From NCBI GenBank assembly GCA_001660395.1, contig LXWE01000007.1, forward strand, positions 62,001 to 126,000: a stretch of DNA of 64,000 nt. Reading direction: 5' to 3'. Source of the stretch: Alteromonadaceae bacterium XY-R5. GTDB taxonomy: Bacteria; Pseudomonadota; Gammaproteobacteria; Enterobacterales; Alteromonadaceae. This document shows, in pieces, positions 17,266-26,900 of this stretch; within the stretch, counting starts at the first letter, position 1; the number at the start of each line of letters is the position of its first letter. The notes below the pieces were generated by a model. The model did not search any database. It was not told where the DNA came from and was given only the letters and a program-made list of their open reading frames with translations. The position numbers were made by a program, and so were the translations under genes.

Positions 17266-20200
17266 ATGCAATTTGTTTCCAACGGACCGGACATCCCCGA
17301 TGCACTTTTACAGGCTCATGAGGAAGGTCGTGTGGTGTTTTTCTGTGGCGCCGGGATATCCTATCCGGCAGGGCTACCCGGGTTTGAAAAGTTAGTTACG
17401 GACATATATAAGTGGGTCGGCACTTCCTTTACTGAAATTGAACGGGAGGCATTTGAAGGAAAGCAATTTGATGCGACGCTGGACCTACTCGAACGGCGGT
17501 TGCCGGGGCAACGCATAGAGTTCCGCAGTGCCATAGCCAATGTGCTGAAGCCAAAGTTTCGTCGTCAGGGTGCGGTCGATACCCAATCCGCTCTTTTGCG
17601 ATTGGGACGAAACCGTGATGGCCAACTGAGGCTAGTGACCACTAATTTTGACCGTATCTTTCATACTGCCTCCAAACGAACCGGCCAGCTTTTTGAGACA
17701 TATTCGGCACCCATGCTACCTATCCCGAAAAAGAGTAAATGGGATGGCTTAGTCTTCCTCCATGGTTTATTACCAAAAATGCCAGACGTCAGTAGCCTTG
17801 ATCGCCTGGTGATAACAAGTGGCGATTTCGGTTCCGCTTACCTGACTGAGCGCTGGGCAGCACGTTTCGTCAGTGAGCTCTTTCGGAATTTTGAGGTGTG
17901 CTTCGTCGGTTATAGCCTGAATGATCCTGTGCTTCGCTACATGATGGATGCGCTGGCCGCCGACCGTATGCTTGGGGAATCAATTCCTACAGCCTGGGCG
18001 TTTGGTGATTATACCCCCGGCCAAGAACACAAAAGAGCAAATGATTGGGCGGCGAAAGGTGTCACACCTATTTTATACAGTGTGCCTGCGGGCAGTGGTG
18101 ATCACTCCCTCTTGCATAAAACCTTACATGCCTGGGCAGAGACTTACCGTGATGGGGTTCAGGGTAAAGAGGCTATTGTTGTCAAACATGCCCTGGCAAG
18201 ACCCCAGGACAGCACAAATCAAGATGATTTTACCGGTAGGATGCTTTGGGCCTTATCAGATCCTACTGGTTTGCCAGCTCAGCGTTTTGCTGATTTTAAA
18301 CCGGCCCCTCCTCTCGACTGGTTGTTAGACTCCTTCACCAAAGAGGAATTCCGTCAGGGAGATCTAATTCGTTTTGGAGTAGCAGCGAACACGAAAGTTG
18401 ACCCAAAATTGACTTTCAGCCTTATTCGACGCTATGCACCTTACGATAAAACTCCGACTATGCAACTTATTGCAGGACCCAAAGCGGAGGTTAAATGGGA
18501 TGAGATAATGCATCATTTGGCCCGCTGGCTGGTGCGGCATCTGGATGATCCAAGGTTAATCGTTTGGATTGCAAGTCGCGGTGGAAACCTTCATCACAGC
18601 TTTAAGTGGTTAATCGAACAGCGTCTTACAGAGATATCAAAGTTGGAGAAAGCCAACAACATAGCTGAACTGGCTGACATTCGTTTGCACTCACCACAGG
18701 CGATTCCCGGCCCTTATATGCGTATTTTGTGGCGATTACTGCTCACGGATAAGGTTAAAACGCCCTGGTATAACGCGGATATCTACAGTTGGAGGAGAAA
18801 TTATTTGCGTGAAGGGTTGACCGCCTCACGTCGTATGGAATTACGTCAGCTACTTACCCCGATGATAAAGCTAAAGAAATCCTTTCATCAAACAATGACT
18901 ACATTAACCAATAGCAGTGATATTACCAGCCTTAATCAATTGGTGTCATGGGAGTTAGTGTTGACTGCTAATAACGTGAATTCAGCGTTAGTAGGGGCTG
19001 TCGATATAAATTGGCCGACGGTATTTCCTCAGCTATTCGATGATTTTCAGCAACTTTTGCTTGATGCCTTGGACCTGTTGCAAGAAGTTGGCGCTGCCGA
19101 GGAGTATAGAGATCAGTCATATTGGGATCTCCCTTCCATAATCCCACATTGGCAGAATCGTGGATTCAATGATTGGGTGAGTTTAATTGAGTTGCTTCGG
19201 GATTCCTGGTTAGCCGTTCGTGAAGCGAACAGACTACGCGCATTTTACCTTGCGCAAAATTGGTTCCAGATACCTTACGCAACTTTCAAACGACTTGCTT
19301 TGTTTGCAGCAAGTCAGCCTGATTGCATTACACCTGAACAATGGGTGGAATGGCTATTAACTGATAACGCTTGGTGTCTATGGGCGAATGAAACTTGCCG
19401 TGAAACCTGTCGTCTTCTCGTGTTGCAGGGGAAAAACATGACGGGAATTCCCCTGGCACAGTTAGAGTCAGCCATTTTGGCCGGCCCCATACGTGAAAGA
19501 TATAACGATGAACTTAGCGAAGAACGCTGGCAAGAAATAGTGTCACGCGCTACATGGCTTCGTTTGGTAAAACTGAATGAGTCGGGTTGCTTACTGGGAG
19601 GGGCAGCATCGGCGCGACTAGCTGAATTAGCTGAAAATAATCCGAATTGGACAATTAGGGATTACGAGCGAGATGAATTTCCTCATTGGATGAGTAGTAC
19701 CGGCGACCCGGATTTTGTTGACTCTCACGATGTTGATATTGCCCCTCGCAAGTGGCCCGACTTAGTCAAGTGGATCACTGGAAAGCAGACTGAAGACAAA
19801 TATTATGAGGGTGATACGTGGCGAAATGTTTGTCGCACCCGTTTTTTTCATAGCTTTTTTGCATTACGCGCGTTAGCTGATAAGTCCATTTGGCCTTTGC
19901 AGCAATGGCGAGAGGCACTTCAGACATGGTCAGAAGATGCGTTAATCTCTCGTTCCTGGCATTACGCAGCGCCTTTAGTTAAATCAATGCCTAACGACAC
20001 TTTGAAAGCAATTATGTCCTCAGTAACCTACTGGCTGGAGGCTACGTCCAAAATTAACAGTCATGTACAAGTCCTTATCGACATGTGCACCAGAGTGCTT
20101 GCCATTGAATCAACCCCTAAAGGTGACGAACAGCCATATGAACAAAACAGACATAGTCCAGTAGATTCTGCGATTAATCACCCTATAGGACATGTTTCAC

Positions 20201-21090
20201 GGGCTTTAATTAATCTCTGGTTCAGGTCGAGTCCAAATGATAACGATCTGCTCCCGACTAACCTTAAACAGATTTTTACTTCCCTATGTGATAGGCGGAT
20301 CATCCCGTTTCGACATGGCCGAGTCATATTAGCCTCAAGACTTATTGCGTTTTATCGCGTTGATAGCAAGTGGACTGAACAACATTTATTGCCGTTATTA
20401 AATTGGAACGACCAAATTGAAGCTAAAGTGGCCTGGGCTGGTTTCTTGTGGTCAGCCCGACTGCATTCTCCATTAATAATGGCTATCAAAGAGCAATTCT
20501 TGGATTGTGCGAACTACTACACACTTCTGGGAAAACATAATCAGCAGTATGCCGTATCAGTTACGTACGCGGCTTTAGGCATGATAGAAGGTATTTCTAA
20601 AGATGAATATCGAACCGCCTTTGAATCAATACCTCAAGATGGCATAGAGGAAGTTGCACAGGCGCTGTATCAGGCTTTAGATGGTTCAGGTGAGCAGCGA
20701 GAGGAATACTGGAAAAATCGATGTTTACCTTTCTGGCGAAATATTTGGCCTAAGGATCGTAAACGAGCCAGTTCACGCATTTCAGAATATTTAACCCAAT
20801 TGTGCATTGCTGCACGAAACGAATTTCCGTCTGCCCTGTCTGCTGTGAATGGATGGATTAAGCCAATTGAGCACCCTGATTATATTGTCCACTTGCTTGC
20901 AGCAAGTGAATTAAACACTAGATACCCAGAACATGCTCTAGCGTTACTTCATGCCATAATTGAAGATCAGCCATGGGCAACAAAAAAAGTTAGGACGTGT
21001 TTGGATGCTATTACCGTTGCTAACCCACAATTAGTAGAGGATCCTCGCTATAAGCGACTGGAAACGTATTATCGTCGTCGTGGAATGTAA
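17266..21090 (+). CDS. dsr1-like: SIR2-domain anti-phage defence protein, Dsr1 type
   Basis: 1274 aa. The N-terminal SIR2 NADase domain has the NAD-binding VVFFCGAGISYPAGLPGF (residues 23-40), TTNFDRIF (about 125-132), FLHG (164-167, with the catalytic-type His) and CFVGYSLNDPVLRYMM (about 213-228). The remaining 950 residues form a long helical, repeat-like region with no enzyme motif, as expected of the phage-sensing half of defence-associated sirtuins. In known systems (DSR1/DSR2) phage proteins trigger NAD+ depletion and abortive infection. The size and the opening NGPDIPDALLQAHEEG fit Dsr1 better than Dsr2 (about 1000 aa). It is a single gene. Orthology is from memory and unconfirmed. 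Confidence 0.85.
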   Translation: MQFVSNGPDIPDALLQAHEEGRVVFFCGAGISYPAGLPGFEKLVTDIYKWVGTSFTEIEREAFEGKQFDATLDLLERRLPGQRIEFRSAIANVLKPKFRRQGAVDTQSALLRLGRNRDGQLRLVTTNFDRIFHTASKRTGQLFETYSAPMLPIPKKSKWDGLVFLHGLLPKMPDVSSLDRLVITSGDFGSAYLTERWAARFVSELFRNFEVCFVGYSLNDPVLRYMMDALAADRMLGESIPTAWAFGDYTPGQEHKRANDWAAKGVTPILYSVPAGSGDHSLLHKTLHAWAETYRDGVQGKEAIVVKHALARPQDSTNQDDFTGRMLWALSDPTGLPAQRFADFKPAPPLDWLLDSFTKEEFRQGDLIRFGVAANTKVDPKLTFSLIRRYAPYDKTPTMQLIAGPKAEVKWDEIMHHLARWLVRHLDDPRLIVWIASRGGNLHHSFKWLIEQRLTEISKLEKANNIAELADIRLHSPQAIPGPYMRILWRLLLTDKVKTPWYNADIYSWRRNYLREGLTASRRMELRQLLTPMIKLKKSFHQTMTTLTNSSDITSLNQLVSWELVLTANNVNSALVGAVDINWPTVFPQLFDDFQQLLLDALDLLQEVGAAEEYRDQSYWDLPSIIPHWQNRGFNDWVSLIELLRDSWLAVREANRLRAFYLAQNWFQIPYATFKRLALFAASQPDCITPEQWVEWLLTDNAWCLWANETCRETCRLLVLQGKNMTGIPLAQLESAILAGPIRERYNDELSEERWQEIVSRATWLRLVKLNESGCLLGGAASARLAELAENNPNWTIRDYERDEFPHWMSSTGDPDFVDSHDVDIAPRKWPDLVKWITGKQTEDKYYEGDTWRNVCRTRFFHSFFALRALADKSIWPLQQWREALQTWSEDALISRSWHYAAPLVKSMPNDTLKAIMSSVTYWLEATSKINSHVQVLIDMCTRVLAIESTPKGDEQPYEQNRHSPVDSAINHPIGHVSRALINLWFRSSPNDNDLLPTNLKQIFTSLCDRRIIPFRHGRVILASRLIAFYRVDSKWTEQHLLPLLNWNDQIEAKVAWAGFLWSARLHSPLIMAIKEQFLDCANYYTLLGKHNQQYAVSVTYAALGMIEGISKDEYRTAFESIPQDGIEEVAQALYQALDGSGEQREEYWKNRCLPFWRNIWPKDRKRASSRISEYLTQLCIAARNEFPSALSAVNGWIKPIEHPDYIVHLLAASELNTRYPEHALALLHAIIEDQPWATKKVRTCLDAITVANPQLVEDPRYKRLETYYRRRGM

Positions 21091-21486
21091 TAGTGATCAG
21101 TTACAATTTAGTGTTCTGGCTTTGCTTGTAGTTATTATATACCAGTGCTAATTCCTTTTGTTGATAAGACGTAGGTTACCTAGCATGACATTCCTGTCTT
21201 TCATATCTTCTAACGTCTCAGGCGATAGGACGAATTCGTTGACGCAGTCTGTGAGCGTATTTCGTTATATTATGTCACCCAAATTTCAGTAAGCTCACAC
21301 ACTTCGTTCAAAGTTCTCATGATAATAGTTTTCGTCCGGTAAGTGCAGTTGAATCTTTCTTTAAAAATTAATTCTGTGTCAGTTTTACCGGTTTGTTCGA
21401 ATTCCCCGCTAGGCAACAAGTCGTTCCAGTATTCTGACGACACTCGACGATAGCTTAAAAGAAGTTCTGTTCACAACTAACCTTCT
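21091..21486. other. Intergenic region after the Dsr1-like gene
   Basis: About 400 bp with stops in every frame and no gene seen. No strong terminator was found directly after the Dsr1-like stop. Confidence 0.4.
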
Positions 21487-21515
21487 CACATATTCGCGAA
21501 TTGAGCGAATATGTG
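21487..21515. promoter_or_regulatory. Inverted-repeat operator upstream of AbiEi-like gene
   Basis: Perfect 11-bp arms CACATATTCGC and GCGAATATGTG with a 7-nt spacer, 68 bp before the gene. A half-site CATATATATTCGC follows at 21549-21561. AbiEi antitoxins are known to repress their own promoter through inverted repeats, so this is the probable autoregulatory operator. Confidence 0.65.
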
Positions 21516-21582
21516 TTTACTTAATTCTATATTAAAACTATTAATGAGCATATATATTCGCCGCTAAGACAAAAATGTAAAT

Positions 21583-22122
21583 ATGAGTAGAGCATTAAAT
21601 CTTACTAAAGGGATATACAGTGCTATACGAAATGGACACTCAGGCGTTTTCAGCACATACGATCTGGCTTTAATTCTTAGAGAGCCCGTAACTACAAACT
21701 TTCGAAAGTGTCTTTCTAAATGGGCTAAAGCTGATATCTTGACTAGGGTCGCTTCAGACCTTTACACCTCCCCTACAGCGCCTCCAGCTATTAACGGGTT
21801 ATTGGAACACATCGCGATGCGGTTACACTGGGACAAATTTATATATGTGAGCCTCGAAAGCGAACTTTCTAAATCAGGTGACATTTCTCAGTTAATGTTT
21901 GGCCATCTCACCTGTATGACCACGGGCCGCAGCGGTACATTTCAGACTCCTTTTGGAACAATAGAATTCACACATACACAGAGGAAGATATCCTTGTTAG
22001 TAAACGATGTGTATTTTGACCACGACAGCAAAATATTTCGTGCTAAGCGATTTAGAGCCATAGCTGATTTGAAACGAGTGGGTCGTAATGTAGGTATGTT
22101 AAATGACGAAGCTCCAAGATGA
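21583..22122 (+). CDS. AbiEi-like type IV antitoxin/regulator (no AbiEii partner seen)
   Basis: 179 aa. The N-terminal winged helix (GVFSTYDLALILREPVTTNFRKCLSKWAKADILTRV, split here as about residues 20-57) is followed by the AbiEi antitoxin-type domain with LYTSP, HIAMRLHWDKFIYVSLES, LTCMTTGRSGTFQTPFG and IEFTHT. In AbiE systems the antitoxin gene overlaps a nucleotidyltransferase toxin gene; here only a 48-codon frame (22103-22249) overlaps the end and it carries no NTase motif. It may be an orphan regulator or the remains of a pair. Confidence 0.7.
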   Translation: MSRALNLTKGIYSAIRNGHSGVFSTYDLALILREPVTTNFRKCLSKWAKADILTRVASDLYTSPTAPPAINGLLEHIAMRLHWDKFIYVSLESELSKSGDISQLMFGHLTCMTTGRSGTFQTPFGTIEFTHTQRKISLLVNDVYFDHDSKIFRAKRFRAIADLKRVGRNVGMLNDEAPR

Positions 22123-22853
22123 TTACTCTAATTATCAAAGATTTCCTCACCAAAGCCACAATGTGCTGTGTTTTAATATGGCGACCTTTAAGAAGAGATT
22201 TTACATCTCGAATATTACAATCATTTATAGAATGGGTTTCTTCGACTGACTAAAGTTTCTCAGCGAACTGCTCTTAGGTTATCTCATTGTTCGAATGGTC
22301 TTTCTGAAGACCTTTGATTTACCGGTTGAGTGAAATCAACTCAAGATTTGATTTCAGGACTCTATGCCATAATCAGGCGCATTATGAAAATCGACTTGGT
22401 CTTAATATCAGCGTGAATACATTTGAATTATCATCGTCTGACACATCAACCTAGAAGGTTACAATTGAGCCCCCTACCCGACCGAATTAACTTACAGGGA
22501 AGTTCGTTGGGCAAAGCAAAATCCGACTGACTCTCGGAAGTTGCTCGTAATAGTGCGAGGAGCAGCAGTGTATTAGCTTTCCCCCTCACCTATCATCAGA
22601 AAATTAATAGGCGCTAGACTTACTACAATATTGCAGAAGCTGCATTTATAGCACTCTAAAGCAAAATTGAGACGATGTAGCGACGATGCTAAACAGACGG
22701 TAAATATGCTCTGTAAATCACACACATGATACTGAAAGTGTTGTCGACAAGAATTGTGAGCAGTATGGGATTGTAATTATGAATGAAGATAGTTGAAAAT
22801 ATTAAAACTAATTTAATCTTTCAATTTTACTGGCCAAGGCATAAGAAGTTATT
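22123..22853. other. Gene-poor AT-rich region before the partition module
   Basis: About 730 bp without a supportable gene. One overlapping 48-codon frame at 22103-22249 begins ATGACG but has no recognisable content. The region may hold decayed remains of an AbiEii-type toxin gene; nothing positive supports that. Confidence 0.35.
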
Positions 22854-22867
22854 GGATCGAATCTTTA
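22854..22867 (+). repeat. GGATCSAATCTTTA motif, copy 1
   Basis: GGATCGAATCTTTA. Identical copy at 25141-25154, one-base variant at 27100-27113, truncated copy at 25284-25293. All lie between genes of the ParAB/RctB-like module. Confidence 0.6.
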
Positions 22868-22927
22868 ATTGCTAACATTTTACACTGAAATTTCAGCCAA
22901 TTAATAATTTAATAGAAAAGCGCTACC

Positions 22928-22981
22928 CCCCTTATAAATCAAGGGGTGCAGCCTATCAAAGCTATTTTTCTCAATTGAGAA
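22928..22981. promoter_or_regulatory. Composite repeat 1: CCCCTT/AAGGGG hairpin plus TTCTCAATTGAGAA palindrome
   Basis: CCCCTT (22928-22933), 7-nt loop, AAGGGG (22941-22946), then 21 bp, then the palindrome at 22968-22981, just after the parB stop. The same arrangement recurs at 25212-25264 and 26849-26900. Candidate ParB-binding site (parS). Confidence 0.6.
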
Positions 22982-22983
22982 AA

Positions 22984-24159
22984 TCATTTAATTAAAATCT
23001 CGACAATGTTTTTGAGGAGAGTCTCTACCTCTTCAGGGTTGTCATAATTAACATTATCCCAATCAATCCCCAGCTCAAGCTTAGTGACATCCTCTGTCAA
23101 AATTCTCTTAATGACATTGGTATTCTTCACTTCAACCTTTGGCATCGTAATGAATTTCTTTGTTCTTCCTGGTCCCTTGGTAACATTTTCTTTTACCTTG
23201 ACTGGTACGGAGTTCTTTATTGTGTAGTCTGTTGCATCCGTGGTGTCGGGCAAAACGCCCTCATCAGACGCCTTTTGTAAAAAGGATAATATTTCATCAA
23301 CACCACTATTTTTTTCAATTCTATTCAACGTATTAGCTAATTCGCTAATACTCGTTGCAATTTTCCTCTCTAGCAAAGGTATTACTAATGCCTCGTATTC
23401 ACGCAACTTCTCATAACGATAGTAATTGGCTCGTGAAATCCCAAGATGCCCGCAAATTTGTACATAACGCTGGTCATTCAGTGCATCCCCTAAGAGTTGC
23501 TCAAGCTCCTTTACTGCTGCAATATAGCTCGCAAGCGCATCCGGTGGAGTCAAATTTGAACGGCTAAAATTCTCTATGTGCCGCAGAATACTGACATTAT
23601 CAGGCTTGGATAAATAAACTTTACACTTTACCTTTACCATACCACCGTACAAATATCGGATGGCATAATAACGTCTATGTCCAGCAACGATTGGGTAATT
23701 GGACATATTTGAACGCCACACCGTCATTGGATGCACTAAATCGTTATGTCGCAGTGTCTCAGCAAGCTCTAAGATTTGTTGAATTTCCTCATCAACAGCA
23801 TCATATCGTGGATGTTCCTTAGGTAGACGATTATCTAAAACTCCCTTTTCACACACCACACAGTCGGTTAATGTAGCAATTGCTTCTGGATCTTGTGACT
23901 TGGAAAATTTAACAGGTAGAAATCTTGGGTTATCTTCCTGGGGTTGAATGTAATCGAGTAAAATTCTTTCTACATCACTCGCAGTCTTAAACATCGGCTT
24001 ATCGTGCACATCACTCTGCTTATTTCTGTCTTTTTCTTTCAATTCATCTAACTTCTTTCTAGATCGCTCTGACACGCCGGCCCCAGATTCAAACTGTGCG
24101 ATCAGATCATCAGTACCAGAATTGTTTCTATTTAAAGTACGACGTTTAGGTGATTTCAT
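22984..24159 (-). CDS. parB: ParB-family plasmid partition protein
   Basis: 391 aa. The central ParB/Spo0J N-terminal domain includes YIQPQEDNPRF, the long insert to ELAETLRHNDLVHPMTVWR, and YPIVAGHRRYYAIRYL in place of the usual G-E-R-R CTPase motif. The helix-turn-helix region follows (LTPPDALASYI, ICGHLGISRANYYRYEKL), then a C-terminal extension. The start overlaps the parA stop by one base (TAATG), so the two genes are translationally coupled. ParB binds parS and drives segregation with ParA. The altered motif suggests a plasmid-type ParB. Confidence 0.9.
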   Translation of the reverse strand: MKSPKRRTLNRNNSGTDDLIAQFESGAGVSERSRKKLDELKEKDRNKQSDVHDKPMFKTASDVERILLDYIQPQEDNPRFLPVKFSKSQDPEAIATLTDCVVCEKGVLDNRLPKEHPRYDAVDEEIQQILELAETLRHNDLVHPMTVWRSNMSNYPIVAGHRRYYAIRYLYGGMVKVKCKVYLSKPDNVSILRHIENFSRSNLTPPDALASYIAAVKELEQLLGDALNDQRYVQICGHLGISRANYYRYEKLREYEALVIPLLERKIATSISELANTLNRIEKNSGVDEILSFLQKASDEGVLPDTTDATDYTIKNSVPVKVKENVTKGPGRTKKFITMPKVEVKNTNVIKRILTEDVTKLELGIDWDNVNYDNPEEVETLLKNIVEILIK

Positions 24160-25079
24160 TACTTTTCACCCCATAAACTGCTTTCTACAAGCTCATACAA
24201 TTTCTGCATTTCCTTCATCGCTAAATGGTTATGTACATAACTAAAATGTGATTCATCCACAGAAGGTCTTTCCATAACACGATAGCAGTTGCGCTGGGAT
24301 AACCAGAATCGACTCATGTAAGGCCCTGTTTGACTATCTTTATCATATAGCTTTGCCAATGCTATTTGATCTTTCTGAGTTAACTTAGATTTACTTGGAA
24401 CCTTATTGGGAATGACAGCCAACACTTCCAATGGATTCTCAGGACGTTCCTCATTGATCCTGTCAATTCTGTTCAATAACATAGGGACACCATCGATTGA
24501 GTCATATTCAGGCTCGGTGGGTATAATTACATGTGTAGCTGCACCTAAAAGACCAGCAGACACTGGCGATTTACTCGGTGGGTTATCAACAATTACTACG
24601 TCATAATCGTCGGCCAAATCAGGTAACGAAAACCACTGGCGCATATGTGAAGTGATTGTTGAAACCAAACGTTCAGAATCAGGCGTTAGGGCTAAAACAC
24701 GGTCAACGTTACCTTCCGAAGGCAATATCTTGATGTGATCAAAAGATGTTGGATACTCGTAAACTGGGGAATCAAAAAGAATGTCCGTACTTGTGTTTCT
24801 ACCACTCCATTCGGGATCATCAAAGCTTCCAAAATCTGGATGTAGCGGAGCAGCATATTCATCGTCACCTGGAATTGCATCCATCTTCAAGAACGCTTTT
24901 GAAGAATCTTGCTGCGAATCATAGTCCAGAACAAGTACACGTCTCTTACGCCCCTTTTTATTGGGACCTCCAGTAGCCAATAAGTAAGCAATAGTAGAAG
25001 CAAGGAAGGTTTTACCCACACCACCTTTTCTGTGATAACTAGAAAGCACTTTTAATCCATTATAGAGTTCACTGCTCAT
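24159..25079 (-). CDS. parA: ParA-family partition ATPase
   Basis: 306 aa. Deviant Walker A in YHRKGGVGKTFLAST (about residues 15-28), Walker A-prime VLVLDYDSQQDSSKAF, and Walker B-type VVIVDNPPSKSPVSAG. It lacks the long N-terminal HTH of type Ia ParA proteins, so any autoregulation probably uses ParB. It is the first gene of the parAB operon and diverges from the RctB-like gene; the 258-bp spacer carries the palindrome and GGATC repeats. Confidence 0.92.
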   Translation of the reverse strand: MSSELYNGLKVLSSYHRKGGVGKTFLASTIAYLLATGGPNKKGRKRRVLVLDYDSQQDSSKAFLKMDAIPGDDEYAAPLHPDFGSFDDPEWSGRNTSTDILFDSPVYEYPTSFDHIKILPSEGNVDRVLALTPDSERLVSTITSHMRQWFSLPDLADDYDVVIVDNPPSKSPVSAGLLGAATHVIIPTEPEYDSIDGVPMLLNRIDRINEERPENPLEVLAVIPNKVPSKSKLTQKDQIALAKLYDKDSQTGPYMSRFWLSQRNCYRVMERPSVDESHFSYVHNHLAMKEMQKLYELVESSLWGEK

Positions 25080-25140
25080 TAATAATTGACCTTAATTTAA
25101 GACGCTAAATTATATTTGCATTTTAAAGATTCAAAGTCTC

Positions 25141-25154
25141 GGATCGAATCTTTA
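25141..25154 (+). repeat. GGATCSAATCTTTA motif, copy 2
   Basis: GGATCGAATCTTTA in the parA/rctB-like spacer, preceded by CTC as in the copies at 25284 and 27100. Confidence 0.6.
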
Positions 25155-25211
25155 GAAAATATAGAAGAAATCCCCACAGTTAATTATTTTTTTAATTAGA
25201 GACCTCTCTAG

Positions 25212-25264
25212 GCCTTGTAAAATAAGGCGTACAACGCATTTAAGCAATCTTTCTCAATTGAGAA
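25212..25264. promoter_or_regulatory. Composite repeat 2 in the parA promoter region
   Basis: GCCTT (25212-25216), 7-nt loop, AAGGC (25224-25228), 22 bp, then TTCTCAATTGAGAA at 25251-25264. It is placed to act on the divergent parA and initiator promoters. Confidence 0.6.
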
Positions 25265-25283
25265 AATTATCTAATCAATACTC

Positions 25284-25293
25284 GGATCGAATC
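25284..25293 (+). repeat. GGATCGAATC partial motif, copy 3
   Basis: The first ten bases of the motif, with CTC before it, 45 bp upstream of the initiator start. AATCTTTA recurs at about 25308-25315. Confidence 0.45.
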
Positions 25294-25337
25294 AGATGTT
25301 CATATATAATCTTTAAAAAAGTACGCTAGGACATGTT

Positions 25338-26804
25338 GTGAGAGAACTATTCAAACTATCAGAGAAATATGGATTTAAAGCCCCCTTAGCTTCAGTAACT
25401 CCTGATTTTAACTTCACAACATTCACCAGATTATGTAATTCACTCAATGTGTCACCGATTACAACAGCAATCGCATCTGAGTTGTTTGTAGAGCTTCAAA
25501 ATATCGAAGAACTAACTGCGAGTTTGGATCATTTGGCAGTAAAAACAGATAGGAAGATCTCTAACTTAAGACATCACTTATCACTGTTAGAAAAGCAAGG
25601 TCTCGTAACTACAGAATTCATTACAACTGACCCAATAAAAAAACGCAGAGGAAAACTATTCACGTTAACAATACCAAAAGGAAATATGTTAGCGGCAATT
25701 AAAGATAACTCAACTCCCCAGGATAAACGAATGGCTACCGTTCCAGCTACTAGCGTAGAAGCCATTAATGTAGAACAATACGAACATAAAGCGCGATACA
25801 TGGAATTACAAATTGTTCGCTATTTAGTAAAAGCAATGCGAACAAATAGAAAGGATACAGTAGCAAAGCTATCTGTTGAGATTAGAGACAGTTTCATTGA
25901 AAAACCAATCAAAATTACGGCTAGGGCAGAGCAGGGAAGATTGATCTACTTACCAGATATGTCCTACTACGCGGCATGTGTAACTTGGCTCATCACTCAT
26001 ATTCAAGAGCAACTGGAAAGCGACGAACAAATAGGTGAAACCTTTACTTTACCCCTTGAGCCAATAATTGCCTTAAGTAAAGACATTGACGTAACTGCAG
26101 CATCAGCTGGCGGATACATAAATAATGCAATAGCCGCGCTACAACGTATTTCAGCAACCACATTTGATATGCAAAATTTCTTTAATCAAGTATTCCCCTC
26201 AATCATCGATATAGAAATGTTTTATAAACTCTTTCGTTTAGAAGCTATAGTCACCTACAAAGACGAACGCGGACAAGAAAAAAAAGCTGCTGTATTACAG
26301 TTTCCAAGATCGACGATTCTCAACTTGGTTGCAGCAATTAAATCTCAAAATTCATTGCAAGAGCTTCTTTTATTCAGTACGGATGTATTCGCTACGAACA
26401 ACGAAATTGAAATCCTATTTGGGCTTTGGGCTCGTTCACATCTTTTCACAGGAAAACAGGCCGATAAAATTTATACATGGAATGCACTGCGTGAACATGT
26501 TGCGCCATCGTCGACCTTGAATGAATTTAAGCGAAAATTTTCAAGCTTAATAATCGCAAACGCTGATCCTACTTATATCGCAAAGATCCACGAAAGTATC
26601 AAAGATAGAATTACTGAAACGATAGGCACTATTCATTTGTCAGGAAATAGGAAAGGAGAAAGAATCGTAGAATACGGAAGAGCTACGATTCAGGGGTACC
26701 TGATAAACATTGGTTATTCAGAAGAACATGGTAGTCCAGTCCTTGCCTTCCGTCGTGATATGTCAGGATTAACTTTAAAACATCAGATTGGATATAATCT
26801 TTAA
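25338..26804 (+). CDS. Putative replication initiator resembling RctB
   Basis: 488 aa from GTG 25338 with AGGA upstream. An N-terminal winged helix (LDHLAVKTDRKISNLRHHLSL, LEKQGLV) is followed by a central domain with IAALQRISATTFDMQNFFNQ and IDIEMFYKLFRLEAI. IEILFGLWARSHLFTGK resembles the RctB stretch LVFQLYSYFRSRMSRRHTD. RctB (about 650 aa) initiates replication of Vibrio chromosome 2 and binds GATC-containing iterons. The neighbours (parAB, repeats with GATC, two stem-loops downstream) fit an initiator. The RctB relation is remembered pattern similarity at low identity; another winged-helix initiator family is possible. Confidence 0.6.
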   Translation: MRELFKLSEKYGFKAPLASVTPDFNFTTFTRLCNSLNVSPITTAIASELFVELQNIEELTASLDHLAVKTDRKISNLRHHLSLLEKQGLVTTEFITTDPIKKRRGKLFTLTIPKGNMLAAIKDNSTPQDKRMATVPATSVEAINVEQYEHKARYMELQIVRYLVKAMRTNRKDTVAKLSVEIRDSFIEKPIKITARAEQGRLIYLPDMSYYAACVTWLITHIQEQLESDEQIGETFTLPLEPIIALSKDIDVTAASAGGYINNAIAALQRISATTFDMQNFFNQVFPSIIDIEMFYKLFRLEAIVTYKDERGQEKKAAVLQFPRSTILNLVAAIKSQNSLQELLLFSTDVFATNNEIEILFGLWARSHLFTGKQADKIYTWNALREHVAPSSTLNEFKRKFSSLIIANADPTYIAKIHESIKDRITETIGTIHLSGNRKGERIVEYGRATIQGYLINIGYSEEHGSPVLAFRRDMSGLTLKHQIGYNL

Positions 26805-26848
26805 ATAATTATCTGGCAATTAAAAAATTAATTAAATAACTCTCAACC

Positions 26849-26900
26849 CCTTTATTTTAATAGGCTTAAGAGGATTCTATGGATTTTTCTCAATTGAGAA
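26849..26900. promoter_or_regulatory. Composite repeat 3
   Basis: CCTTTATTTTAATAGG (26849-26864, a weaker CCT/AGG dyad), 22 bp, then TTCTCAATTGAGAA at 26887-26900. Same layout as the repeats at 22928 and 25212. Confidence 0.55.

Noticed and set aside
22103-22249. AbiEii toxin overlapping AbiEi
   Set aside because: Only 48 codons with no nucleotidyltransferase motif; not annotated as a toxin.
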